Assembly: GCF_001719615.1 (NCBI RefSeq)
Contig: NZ_MDVX01000003.1
Span: forward strand, 1 to 64,000
Source: Neptunicoccus sediminis
Lineage (GTDB): Bacteria; Pseudomonadota; Alphaproteobacteria; Rhodobacterales; Rhodobacteraceae
Length of the DNA: 64,000 nt
Reading direction: 5' to 3'
Shown: positions 42,635 through 50,629 of the stretch, piece by piece
Numbering within the stretch: position 1 is the stretch's first letter
Layout of the letters: every line of letters begins with the position of its first letter
The notes under the pieces: model-generated
Databases searched by the model: none
What the model was told of the DNA's origin: nothing
What the model saw: only the letters and a program-made list of their open reading frames with translations
Translations under genes and position numbers: made by a program

Positions 42635-43678
42635 TCAGCCCTTGGCTGCAATATCCAGATCGACCGTCACCGGAAAGTGATCCGAGGCGGTCAGCAGGGC
42701 ATCACAAAACGCGCGGTCGCGGAAACACTCGGGGGTGTCGAACGGGTGCCATATTTTCCAGCGGGGGGCCGTCCTGCGGCGCAGATCCGGTGAAACCATG
42801 ATATAATCCAGCAAGGCGTTCAGATAGGTTTTTGTGACGTGGTTGAAAAACCGCGCTGTGGTGGGGGCGGGGCTGCGCGGTGACAGTTTGGCCAGCGCAT
42901 GGGGATCAAACAGGGTTTGGTCGGACGGTTTGTTCACCCCCAGCACCACCTCTACACCGGACTGGCCAAACAGACGTTCGTATTCGTCCAGCCCCGGACC
43001 GTCGTTGAAATCCCCCAGCACCAGCAGATCGTCTCCGGCGGCAAGGTGGTATTCCACCCTCTGGCGCAACCAGATGCACTGGGCCAGTTGCTTGCGCCGG
43101 TTGGCAATGGAAATGCGCACCTCCTGCTGGTGGTTTCTGGCGCCGTGGGGGGCTTTGGATTTGGCGTGGACCCCGATCAACCGCAGGGGCGGGGCACCTT
43201 CTGGCGAGACCAGCAGTTCCAGTGGCGGTTTGGAAAACGTCACCGTGTCGGGATGGCTGTCCACATCCAGATCAATTTTGAACACGCTGTCAAAACGGGG
43301 CGCCATGTCAGAGCCTGCGGCGCTGCTTTCCTCGCCGTGGGGGTCGTGGACGACCTGCATTTTTTGCGGATCATAGAGAAAGGCGATTTCCTGTTGGGTG
43401 TCATTTGCAAAGCCGATGATCGCCTTGTTCTGGCGCAGGTTGAAATGGGCGGCAAAGTTTTCCAGCGCAACTGTGGTGGATTGGGTGTTGCCGGTATTCG
43501 GCGCTTCGATCACCATGATCCCGTCTGCATCAAGCCGTTGAAACACCTCGCCCAGAGCGGCGATCTGTCGGGCCTTGGTCACATCATAGCGGCCGGACCA
43601 ACTGTCATCGTTGATCAGAAGGTTGTTCTGGTCAAACAGACTGGCGAACCATTCGACGTTATAGGTCGCAATGCGCAT
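42635..43678 (-). CDS. Endonuclease/exonuclease/phosphatase (EEP) family protein
   Basis: The 347-residue protein has the EEP start MRIATYNVEWF, a GIMVIEAPN metal-ligand Glu segment, an inner GVHAKSK strand, the catalytic LGDFNDGP and the C-terminal SDHFPVTVDL. These are the conserved residues of Mg-dependent phosphodiesterases. The substrate (DNA, phosphoinositide-like or other phosphodiester) is not identifiable. No signal peptide is seen. Confidence 0.87.
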   Translation of the reverse strand: MRIATYNVEWFASLFDQNNLLINDDSWSGRYDVTKARQIAALGEVFQRLDADGIMVIEAPNTGNTQSTTVALENFAAHFNLRQNKAIIGFANDTQQEIAFLYDPQKMQVVHDPHGEESSAAGSDMAPRFDSVFKIDLDVDSHPDTVTFSKPPLELLVSPEGAPPLRLIGVHAKSKAPHGARNHQQEVRISIANRRKQLAQCIWLRQRVEYHLAAGDDLLVLGDFNDGPGLDEYERLFGQSGVEVVLGVNKPSDQTLFDPHALAKLSPRSPAPTTARFFNHVTKTYLNALLDYIMVSPDLRRRTAPRWKIWHPFDTPECFRDRAFCDALLTASDHFPVTVDLDIAAKG

Positions 43679-43694
43679 CAGTGGGACCGCCCCG

Positions 43695-44378
43695 TCATGA
43701 TGCGTGCCGTTCCGACAGGGTTTCCCAAGCCGTATTCACCGCGATCATGTGTTTGGTGGCAAGGGTTATGGCCTCTTCGGGCAGGCCGCGGGCCATCAGA
43801 CGGTCGGGATGGGTGTCACGCACCTTGGCCCGCCATGCCTTGCGGATATCGTCGAGCGGGGTTTCGGGGGTCACACCCAGCACGTCATAGGCGTCAGGGG
43901 CGGCGTCAGGGACAAAGCGTTTGTGCAGGCTGTCAAAACAACGCTCGCTTAGCCCGAAGATGCGGGCGACCTCGTGGATGAATTCGCTTTCGGCGGGGTG
44001 GTATTCGCCGTCCGCCATAGCGATGTAGAACAGACCCTCCACCAGATTTTCCAGCACGTCCTGATCATTGCGGAACATTCTGGCGATGGTGCCGGCGTAG
44101 GCTTCGTATCCGGCCACATCCTGCCTTGCGAGGTTGAAGACGCGTGCGGCTTGGGGTTCGTCCGTTTTGGAGATCTGGAACACCTGCCGGAAAGCGGCGA
44201 CCTCGTCTTTTGTGACCAGACCGTCTGCTTTGGCCATCTTCGCCCCGAGCGCAATGACAGCGATGGTAAAGGCGACCGAACGGTCGGGCGGGGTGCGCAG
44301 TTTTTCCAGCACCTGTGCAAGGCTTTCGCCTTTGGTCAGGGCTGAAAGGGCCTCTGCGATGCGGGTCCAGATTGACAT
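43695..44378 (-). CDS. TerB/DnaJ-domain co-chaperone (DjlA-like)
   Basis: The 227-residue protein has an N-terminal helical TerB-like domain (VAFTIAVIALGAKMAKADGLVTKDEVAAF; LFYIAMADGEYHPAESEF), with the acidic metal-site type residues, and a C-terminal J domain (DAYDVLGVTPETPLDDIRKAWRAKVRDTHPDRL) with the HPD tripeptide. It should stimulate DnaK. Classical DjlA also has an N-terminal transmembrane anchor; none is obvious here. It lies 16 bases upstream of the EEP gene, same strand. Confidence 0.87.
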   Translation of the reverse strand: MSIWTRIAEALSALTKGESLAQVLEKLRTPPDRSVAFTIAVIALGAKMAKADGLVTKDEVAAFRQVFQISKTDEPQAARVFNLARQDVAGYEAYAGTIARMFRNDQDVLENLVEGLFYIAMADGEYHPAESEFIHEVARIFGLSERCFDSLHKRFVPDAAPDAYDVLGVTPETPLDDIRKAWRAKVRDTHPDRLMARGLPEEAITLATKHMIAVNTAWETLSERHAS

Positions 44379-44412
44379 GGGCCGTCCTTATTCCTGCGTT
44401 TGCCTGATCCGG

Positions 44413-44901
44413 TCACAGCAGCTTTTGCAGCAGGACCAGATCAAGCCATTTGCCGAACTTATACCCTGCCTCGGGCAGGGTTGCGACCGCTACAAAGCCG
44501 CAGGCGCTGTGAAAGCGGATTGCAGCAGGATTGGCAGCACTGACACCGGCAAAGAGAGAGTGGATTTGCGCGGCTTTCGCGTGATCCTCAAGCGCTGTCA
44601 TCAGCTTGCGTCCTGTCCCCTTGCCACGGGCGGCAGGGGTGAGGTTGATGGAATGTTCCATCGTATAGGCATATCCCGGACCGCTGCGGAACGGGCCGTA
44701 ACTGGCAAATCCGAGCAGGTCTGCCCCGTGCTCTGCCACCAGAAACGGCCAGTTGTTCTGCCGGTTGGTGTCCAGCAGTGCGGTAATGCCTTCGGGGGTT
44801 TTCTCATCGGTGGTAAAGGTGATCAGCGTGTCGCGGATAATCGGGTTCCAGATGGCGCAAATCCCATCGGCGTCGGTCGCGGTGGCAGGGCGAATAATCA
44901 T
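44413..44901 (-). CDS. GNAT N-acetyltransferase (phosphinothricin acetyltransferase-like)
   Basis: The 162-residue protein has the acetyl-CoA loop ARGKGTGRKLMTALEDHA and the upstream EHSINLTPAAR strand, plus GVSAANPAAIRFHSACGF, the arrangement of the PAT/YncA subgroup. Members acetylate phosphinothricin, methionine sulfoximine or related amines; the substrate here is not decidable. It lies 34 bases upstream of the DjlA-like gene. Confidence 0.85.
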   Translation of the reverse strand: MIIRPATATDADGICAIWNPIIRDTLITFTTDEKTPEGITALLDTNRQNNWPFLVAEHGADLLGFASYGPFRSGPGYAYTMEHSINLTPAARGKGTGRKLMTALEDHAKAAQIHSLFAGVSAANPAAIRFHSACGFVAVATLPEAGYKFGKWLDLVLLQKLL

Positions 44902-44957
44902 GCAGAACGGTTGCGCGGCTTTGAGGGGCTGTCAAGCGGGATCAGGTTCAGAGGGGC

Positions 44958-45584
44958 TTATTCGGCGGCAATGTCAGACCCGAGATCCGGCGCGGTTTCC
45001 GGATAGACCTGCGCCTGCTTTTCTTCCCAGCCCAGCGCCCAAGCCGCAGGGGGCGCCATGCGGGCGCGGCGACGTTGCAGCAGCCAGCGGCTTTGGCCCT
45101 TGGTGTGGCGGGGGGCCATATGCCAGCGGGTTTCGATGCCTTGTGCGCCGCCATCGCCGGGTGTCAGCAGCAGCGGCAGGATTTTGATCTTGCCCAGTTC
45201 CGCGCCGCTTTGGGCAGCCAGATGCAGGCGGCGGATCGGGGTCAGGGCCGGAGGGCTGTCACATTCCGCGACCACCAGCGGAACGCAACCTGCCCGCAGG
45301 GTTTCCTCCATACACCACAGGATGTCTTCGGCCCGTTTGGGACGGACAAAGGTAATACGTCCGGGATCAAGAAACCGCACAACCCCTTGGGGGTTCAGAT
45401 CATCGGGATGCCAGTCGGGTTTGATCCACAGGATAGGGGCGTCACTGCGGCTAGCGATCATCAGCGCAAGGCTGCGCCGTGACGGACCGCAAAGTTCATG
45501 GGCACGGTCATAGGGCAGGGTGATGCCCTGTGCGATCTGGTGGGTGCTGGCGGGTTTCAAAGGTTTGCGAGTCAGAGCGTTCAT
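44958..45584 (-). CDS. imuA: ImuA-like SOS mutagenesis protein
   Basis: The 208-residue protein resembles ImuA homologs of Rhodobacterales: RAHELCGPSRRSLALMIA, PILWIKPDWHPDDLNPQGV, VRPKRAEDILWCMEETLR and the C-terminal LLTPGDGGAQGIETRWHMAPRH. ImuA works with ImuB and DnaE2 in damage-induced translesion synthesis, acting like a RecA-derived scaffold; here the Walker motifs are not visible. The start at 45584 (MNALTRKP) has a perfect GTTC-N7-GTTC SOS box 18-32 bases upstream, direct support for LexA control. Neither imuB nor dnaE2 is in the window, so it stands alone here. Confidence 0.75.
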   Translation of the reverse strand: MNALTRKPLKPASTHQIAQGITLPYDRAHELCGPSRRSLALMIASRSDAPILWIKPDWHPDDLNPQGVVRFLDPGRITFVRPKRAEDILWCMEETLRAGCVPLVVAECDSPPALTPIRRLHLAAQSGAELGKIKILPLLLTPGDGGAQGIETRWHMAPRHTKGQSRWLLQRRRARMAPPAAWALGWEEKQAQVYPETAPDLGSDIAAE

Positions 45585-45601
45585 AGCCTGCAGATTACTA
45601 T

Positions 45602-45616
45602 GTTCCTGATTTGTTC
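45602..45616. promoter_or_regulatory. LexA (SOS) box upstream of imuA
   Basis: GTTC-CTGATTT-GTTC matches the alphaproteobacterial LexA consensus GTTC-N7-GTTC exactly. It lies 18-32 bases upstream of the imuA start and between it and the divergent tas-like gene. Confidence 0.75.
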
Positions 45617-45690
45617 TCAATCCCTTTCCGCGTTGACAAGACAGAAAATCCCTCCATGTTTCTGCGCAACCGAACAAAGGACAGCCCGAA

Positions 45691-46737
45691 ATGCGTTACC
45701 GCCAACTTAGCACGACCGACCTGAAACTCAGCGAACTGGCCCTCGGGTCGATGACATGGGGCACCCAGAACAGCGAAGCCGAAGGCCACGCCCAGATTGA
45801 ACGCGCATTGGAGCGGGGTGTGAACATCATCGACACCGCCGAGATGTATCCCACCAACCCGCTGTCCAAAGAGACCCAAGGCGACACAGAGCGTGTCATC
45901 GGAAGCTGGATAGCGGCGAACAAGGCGCGGCGCGGGGATTTTGTGCTGGCCACCAAAGTATCGGGCAGCGGCTATAAAAACGTCCGCGACGGGGCGCCGA
46001 TCAGCCGTAAGACGATCCACACCGCGCTGGAAAACTCCCTGCGCAGTCTGCAAACGGATTATGTGGACATTTACCAGCTGCACTGGCCCAATCGCGGGTC
46101 TTACATGTTCCGCCAGAACTGGAGCTATGACCCGAGCGGACAGGACCGCGCCGAGACCCTGCGCCACATGCAAGAGGTATTGGAGACCATCGCAGAGCTG
46201 GTAGAGCAGGGCAAAATCCGCCACTTTGGTTTATCCAACGAGAGCGCATGGGGCTGTGCGCGCTGGGTGCGCATGGCCGAGGATATGGGCCTGCCGCGGG
46301 TGGTGTCCGTGCAGAACGAATATTCCCTGATGTGCCGTCTGTTTGATACGGATATGGCCGAAATGGCCCATCAGGAGCAGGTGGACCTGCTGTCTTTCTC
46401 GCCGCTGGCCGCGGGATTGCTGACGGGAAAATATCAGGGCGATGTGGTGCCGGAAAAATCCCGCCGCAGTTATGTGAACGATCTGGGCGGGCGGATGACG
46501 CCGCGCACTTTGCCCACGGTGGCGGAATATCTGGCGGTGGCGCAGAAACACGGGCTGAATCCAGTGCAAATGGCGCTGGCGTGGTGCCGCACGCGGCCCT
46601 TTATGGGATCGGCCATCTTCGGGGCGACCAGCATGGAGCAGCTTGATATTGCCCTTGGTGCGGCGGATGTGGACCTGTCAGACGAGGTTCTGCAAGACCT
46701 TGATGCGGTGCATAAGGCCAACCCCATGCCCTATTGA
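45691..46737 (+). CDS. Tas-like NADP(H)-dependent aldo/keto reductase
   Basis: The 348-residue protein has the aldo/keto reductase catalytic tetrad: Asp and Tyr in DTAEMYP, Lys in LATKVSG and His in YQLHWP. The beginning MRYRQLSTTDLKLSELALGSMTWG and the long PNRGSYMFRQNWSYDP insertion follow E. coli Tas. The NADP phosphate-binding part is toward the C-terminus (SAIFGATSMEQLDIALG). It is divergent from imuA. The physiological substrate is unknown. Confidence 0.9.
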   Translation: MRYRQLSTTDLKLSELALGSMTWGTQNSEAEGHAQIERALERGVNIIDTAEMYPTNPLSKETQGDTERVIGSWIAANKARRGDFVLATKVSGSGYKNVRDGAPISRKTIHTALENSLRSLQTDYVDIYQLHWPNRGSYMFRQNWSYDPSGQDRAETLRHMQEVLETIAELVEQGKIRHFGLSNESAWGCARWVRMAEDMGLPRVVSVQNEYSLMCRLFDTDMAEMAHQEQVDLLSFSPLAAGLLTGKYQGDVVPEKSRRSYVNDLGGRMTPRTLPTVAEYLAVAQKHGLNPVQMALAWCRTRPFMGSAIFGATSMEQLDIALGAADVDLSDEVLQDLDAVHKANPMPY

Positions 46738-46768
46738 ATGAAAGCGCAGGCGGCTGGGGCGGGAACGC

Positions 46769-47653
46769 TCAGGCCGCTTGTTTTGCCCGCCAGACGATAA
46801 ACAGGCCGGAACAGACAATCAGGCCGGAGCCTAGCAGTATTGTCGGGCTGAGGCTCTCTCCAAACAGGATCACGCCAAGGGCGACACCGAACAAAAGGCG
46901 GGCATAGCGGAACGGAGTCACGGCGGAAATCTCGCCGGTGCGCATGGCTTTCATCAGGAAGCTGTAAGCAAAAACGCCGGCGATAACCGCAGCGCACAGT
47001 ACCAGCCAACCCCACAGGTCCAGCCACACAAAGGGCGTTCCGTCCCAAAGTGCAAACAGGCTGCCCGCCACCACGACTGAGAGAAACCCGTAAAGCCCGA
47101 GCAGTGCCGTGCTGATGCTGGCAGGGGCGGCGCGGCTGGCCAGATCGCGGCCTGCAAAGCCCAGCATTCCGATTACCGCCAGCAGGGAGAGGGCCGAAAA
47201 GCTGTCACTGCCGGGCCGAATGATGATGATCACGCCCACAAGCCCGATGATGATGGCCGCCCAGCGCCGCCAGCCCACGGTTTCCCCGAACACCAGCGCT
47301 GCACTGGCCACAACCACCAGCGGCGTGGCTTGCAGGATCACGGTTGCAGCAGACAGCGGCGTCAGGGTGATCGCAAGAAAGTAGAACAGCCGTCCGGTGA
47401 TTTCAAAGCCGACCCGAATACGCATGGGCAGCGAGACCACGTCAGCGGTAAACAGCGGCTCGCGGCGGATCCGTGTCAGCGTGGCAAAGACCAGCGCCCC
47501 ACCAAGGCCGAACAGGATCATCACCTGTCCAAGAGGCATCATCGCGCCTGCGGCCTTGATCAATGCATCCTCAACCGCGAATACGCCCATTGCGGCGGTC
47601 ATGAACAGCGCCCCGATAACATTGGCAGACAGGTTCAGGGGGCGTGAAGTCAT
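46769..47653 (-). CDS. DMT-superfamily transporter (EamA domain)
   Basis: The 294-residue protein has about ten hydrophobic segments in two EamA halves; conserved stretches are LYFLAIT-like LFYFLAITLTPLSAATVILQATPLVVVASAALVFGETVG in the first half and FRYARLLFGVALGVILFGESLSPTILLGSGLIV in the second. It should export or import a small metabolite. The direction and substrate cannot be told. It converges with the tas-like gene 31 bases away. Confidence 0.88.
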   Translation of the reverse strand: MTSRPLNLSANVIGALFMTAAMGVFAVEDALIKAAGAMMPLGQVMILFGLGGALVFATLTRIRREPLFTADVVSLPMRIRVGFEITGRLFYFLAITLTPLSAATVILQATPLVVVASAALVFGETVGWRRWAAIIIGLVGVIIIIRPGSDSFSALSLLAVIGMLGFAGRDLASRAAPASISTALLGLYGFLSVVVAGSLFALWDGTPFVWLDLWGWLVLCAAVIAGVFAYSFLMKAMRTGEISAVTPFRYARLLFGVALGVILFGESLSPTILLGSGLIVCSGLFIVWRAKQAA

Positions 47654-47772
47654 TGGATTTCCTAAAACAAACCGCCCATAGCGGCAGGCGTCGCGGTGAC
47701 GGCAGAGGTGGCGTCGGTGATGGGGCTGTGGTGGCGACTCTGTGCGGAGTTGTCAATCAGGCGGCGTGGCAA

Positions 47773-48765
47773 TCATCGCTTTCGCAAGGAGCTGGGCGCC
47801 ATGCCGAAAGCATCCCTGAAGGCACGGGAAAAGGCGGGGAGAGAGTTGAACCCGCAGCGCACGGCGATGTTTTGCAGCGGGTCCGGCGTATCCACCACCA
47901 GACGGCGGGCTTCGGCCAGCCGCAGGGCGCGAAACGTCTGCCCCGGTCCGCTGCCGGTTTCCGCCTGAAACAGCATTTCCAGACGGCGCACCGACAGACC
48001 GCAGCGCCGCGCGATCTCGCTGACGGGGATCGGGTCTTCGAGGTGGTCCTCCATCAGATGCAGGGCGCGGGCCACAGGCGGAGAGCGCCGTTGCAAGCGC
48101 GACACAGAGACCAGCGATTGGGGGTCCGATCCTGCGTATACCGGATCGTAAAGAAAGGTGCGCATCACGCTTTCTGCCAGACTGCGCCCGTGATGCCGCT
48201 GGATCAGATGTAGCATCATGTCGATGCACGGGCTGGCGCCGCCGGTGGTGATGAACTTGCCCGATTGCACAAAACGGTCGCGCACAACGGTAATGTCCGG
48301 AAAGTTTGTTTCCAGTTTTTCCAAGTCCTCCCAATGGGTTGTGGCGCGATGTCCATGTAACACTCCACAACGGGCGAGGATTTCTCCGCCCCCGTCAATG
48401 CCACAGGCCAGCGGAGCATGGTGGATCGCGGGCAAGAGCCTGCGCTGCATTTCGGCTGTGCTCTGGCTGGCGATATTGAACCCTGCAATCAGTGCCAGCA
48501 TATCAGGTGCTGGCAGGGATGCTGCGGGATTGGCTGGCACCGTCAGGCCGGTTGTCAGCTCTACCGGCGCATCAAAGGGGGTAGCAATGTCCCAGGTATA
48601 AACCTGTGCCCCCGCCGCGCGATTGGCCGCGCGCAACGGGTCGAGCACCGCCGCAAGGCAGAGCATATTGCTATGGGGCATCACCAATGCACGGCAATGA
48701 AACGGTCGCTTGATCGGTTGTTTTGGCATCTGGGACAGGTCCGGAATTTTTGCGCTTTTGGTCAA
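47773..48765 (-). CDS. cdhR: GlxA-family (DJ-1 plus AraC) transcriptional regulator, CdhR-like
   Basis: The 330-residue regulator has an N-terminal DJ-1/PfpI-like domain and a C-terminal AraC helix-turn-helix (VSEIARRCGLSVRRLEMLFQAETG and NIAVRCGFNSLPAFSRAFRDAFG). CdhR is the GlxA-type activator of carnitine catabolism in pseudomonads; the divergent placement 77 bases from a carnitine-type operon supports the same role here. The start could be TTG at 48765 or ATG at 48729; no strong ribosome-binding site decides. The symbol is by analogy. Confidence 0.75.
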   Translation of the reverse strand: MTKSAKIPDLSQMPKQPIKRPFHCRALVMPHSNMLCLAAVLDPLRAANRAAGAQVYTWDIATPFDAPVELTTGLTVPANPAASLPAPDMLALIAGFNIASQSTAEMQRRLLPAIHHAPLACGIDGGGEILARCGVLHGHRATTHWEDLEKLETNFPDITVVRDRFVQSGKFITTGGASPCIDMMLHLIQRHHGRSLAESVMRTFLYDPVYAGSDPQSLVSVSRLQRRSPPVARALHLMEDHLEDPIPVSEIARRCGLSVRRLEMLFQAETGSGPGQTFRALRLAEARRLVVDTPDPLQNIAVRCGFNSLPAFSRAFRDAFGMAPSSLRKR

Positions 48766-48842
48766 GTTTGTTTCGTAAATTGTGAAGCGGCCCCTCGCAA
48801 GGGGTGGGAGACTGCAAAAAAGTCCTGAATTTGGAGAGCGCC

Positions 48843-49754
48843 ATGCCTTTGGAAATGAACACCGACGTCTTTATCACCTGTGCTGTCACGGGTGGCGGCG
48901 GAACACAGGATCGCAGTCCCCATGTGCCCCGTTCTCCCGAACAGATCGCCAATAGTGCGATTGCGGCGGCCAAAGCTGGCGCTGCGGTGGTGCACTGTCA
49001 TGTGCGCGACCCCGAAACCGGCGCGCCGCGCCGTGACGGGCATCTTTACCGCGAACTGACAGAGCGTATCCGCGCCGCAGATGTAGACGTGGTTCTGAAC
49101 CTGACCGCTGGCATGGGCGGCGACATCGTTTTTGGCGATGTGGAAAACCCGATGCAAATCAATGAGGCAGGCACCGATATGGTCGGTGCGACCGAGCGTA
49201 TGGCCCATATTCTGGACTGCCGCCCCGAAATCTGCACGCTGGATTGCGGCACGATGAACTTTGCCGAAGCCGATTACGTGATGACCAATACGCCGGGCAT
49301 GCTGCGTGCGATGGGGCAGATGATGACGGATTGCGGCGTGAAGCCGGAAATCGAGGCCTTTGACACCGGCCACCTGTGGTTTGCCAAACAACTGGTGAAA
49401 GAAGGCGTGTTGGACAGCCCTGCGCTGGTGCAACTGTGCATGGGGGTGCCTTGGGGCGCGCCGGACGATCTGAACACATTCATGGCGATGGTGAACAACG
49501 TGCCGGATGACTGGAACTGGTCCGCCTTTGCGCTGGGCCGTCACCAGCAGCCTTTCGTCGCCGCCGCAGTGCTGGCGGGCGGCAATGTGCGGGTCGGTCT
49601 GGAAGACAACCTGATGTTGGGGCGCGGCAACCTTGCTACCAATGAAATGCTTGTGGAAAACGCGGTTGGCATCATCGAGCGGATGGGTGCCAAGGTCATG
49701 GGACCAGAGGCCGTGCGCGAGAAGCTCGGCCTGACCAAACGGGATCCGGCGTAA
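48843..49754 (+). CDS. Beta-keto acid cleavage enzyme, 3-dehydrocarnitine type (BKACE/DUF849)
   Basis: The 303-residue TIM-barrel metalloenzyme condenses a beta-keto acid with acetyl-CoA. It has ITCAVTGGGGTQDRSPHVP, the metal-binding VVHCHVRDPETGAPRRDG and EAFDTGHLWFA. In the carnitine pathway it converts 3-dehydrocarnitine and acetyl-CoA to betainyl-CoA and acetoacetate. The neighbouring carnitine dehydrogenase fusion favours this over other BKACE reactions. The start at 48843 (MPLEMNTDVF) has GGAGAG upstream. It is the first gene after the divergent regulator. Confidence 0.88.
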   Translation: MPLEMNTDVFITCAVTGGGGTQDRSPHVPRSPEQIANSAIAAAKAGAAVVHCHVRDPETGAPRRDGHLYRELTERIRAADVDVVLNLTAGMGGDIVFGDVENPMQINEAGTDMVGATERMAHILDCRPEICTLDCGTMNFAEADYVMTNTPGMLRAMGQMMTDCGVKPEIEAFDTGHLWFAKQLVKEGVLDSPALVQLCMGVPWGAPDDLNTFMAMVNNVPDDWNWSAFALGRHQQPFVAAAVLAGGNVRVGLEDNLMLGRGNLATNEMLVENAVGIIERMGAKVMGPEAVREKLGLTKRDPA

Positions 49755-49756
49755 TC

Positions 49757-50260
49757 TTGCGGGTGCGGCGGCTTGCACTTTGTGCGGCACTGCTCGGGGT
49801 GCTGGCCTCCTGTGATCGGGGGGCCCCGCCAGAGGGCGGGGCGATCCGTGATGACCGTGTGATGATGTCCGCGACCTCCCGTTATGACGCGGGACGGTTT
49901 GCAGGGGATTGGGTCACGCGGGCCGATTTCGGCGGGGACTGGCGCATTTCCGGTTTCCGGTTCGACGCAGGGCGCTGGATCGAAGAGGATGCCGCCGGGG
50001 GTGGTCCCCGCGTTGCACAGGTAAGCGCGGATCAACCGGCTGTCTTCACGCTTAATTACGGTGGGTTTTCCGGCTCTGTGCGGCAGATGGTCGTGCTTTG
50101 GGTGGATGAAGGATTTCGCACGGCGGCCCTGTCAACGCGGGACGGCAGTGCAGCGTTTATCGTGGATCGCAAGGCCACGGGTGGCAGCGACCGGATCGCA
50201 GCAGCCGTGTCCGCGCTAGAGCATAACGGCTTTGACGTGGCGCGGTTGCGGGTGGAATGA
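49757..50260 (+). CDS. Lipocalin-like lipoprotein of unknown function
   Basis: The 167-residue protein has a signal peptide ending in a lipobox (ALLGVLASC, Cys near residue 19). The mature part contains FAGDWVTRADFGGDW, a G-x-W motif like that at the first strand of lipocalins, followed by beta-rich sequence (RWIEEDA, FTLNYGG, MVVLWVDEGFRTAALSTRDG). The start is TTG at 49757, or GTG at 49763. It follows the BKACE gene after two bases, so it is in the carnitine operon. The role there is not known; ligand binding is only a guess. Confidence 0.65.
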   Translation: MRVRRLALCAALLGVLASCDRGAPPEGGAIRDDRVMMSATSRYDAGRFAGDWVTRADFGGDWRISGFRFDAGRWIEEDAAGGGPRVAQVSADQPAVFTLNYGGFSGSVRQMVVLWVDEGFRTAALSTRDGSAAFIVDRKATGGSDRIAAAVSALEHNGFDVARLRVE

Positions 50261-50320
50261 CAGCGGGGAGCAGCGTATGATGCGGGGAAAGAGAAACCTT
50301 TCAAAATCCGAGGATTACCC

Positions 50321-50518
50321 ATGAAAACGCCGCTTCTTATTGCCCTTGCGGGATTAACCGCTGCTTGTAACGGTCCTGTGTCGGACCAGAGCAACCACCA
50401 GTCGCTCGACTTTGAATATTGCCGCGAAATCGCAGAGGAAACCGCGCGGGCCGGCAATCTGAACTACAATCTTTGCCCGGGCTATATGCCCAATGGCGAA
50501 ACGATCGAGCTTCCTTAA
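50321..50518 (+). CDS. Small lipoprotein in the carnitine operon
   Basis: The 65-residue product has a signal peptide and lipobox (LLIALAGLTAAC, Cys at 16) then a short polar tail with two Cys (DFEYCREIAEE and NYNLCPGYMPNG). It lies between the lipocalin-like gene and the dehydrogenase fusion, on the same strand. I recognise no family. Two Cys might form a disulfide in the periplasm. Confidence 0.65.
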   Translation: MKTPLLIALAGLTAACNGPVSDQSNHQSLDFEYCREIAEETARAGNLNYNLCPGYMPNGETIELP

Positions 50519-50629
50519 GCGCGCTGTCAGCCGGATGCGCCGCTACGGGAACCTGTCATCAAGAATACGGCTTTGCGGGGCAAACCCGCAGGGCAGGCGA
50601 AGCTGAACAAGTAACGATATAGGTAAAAC

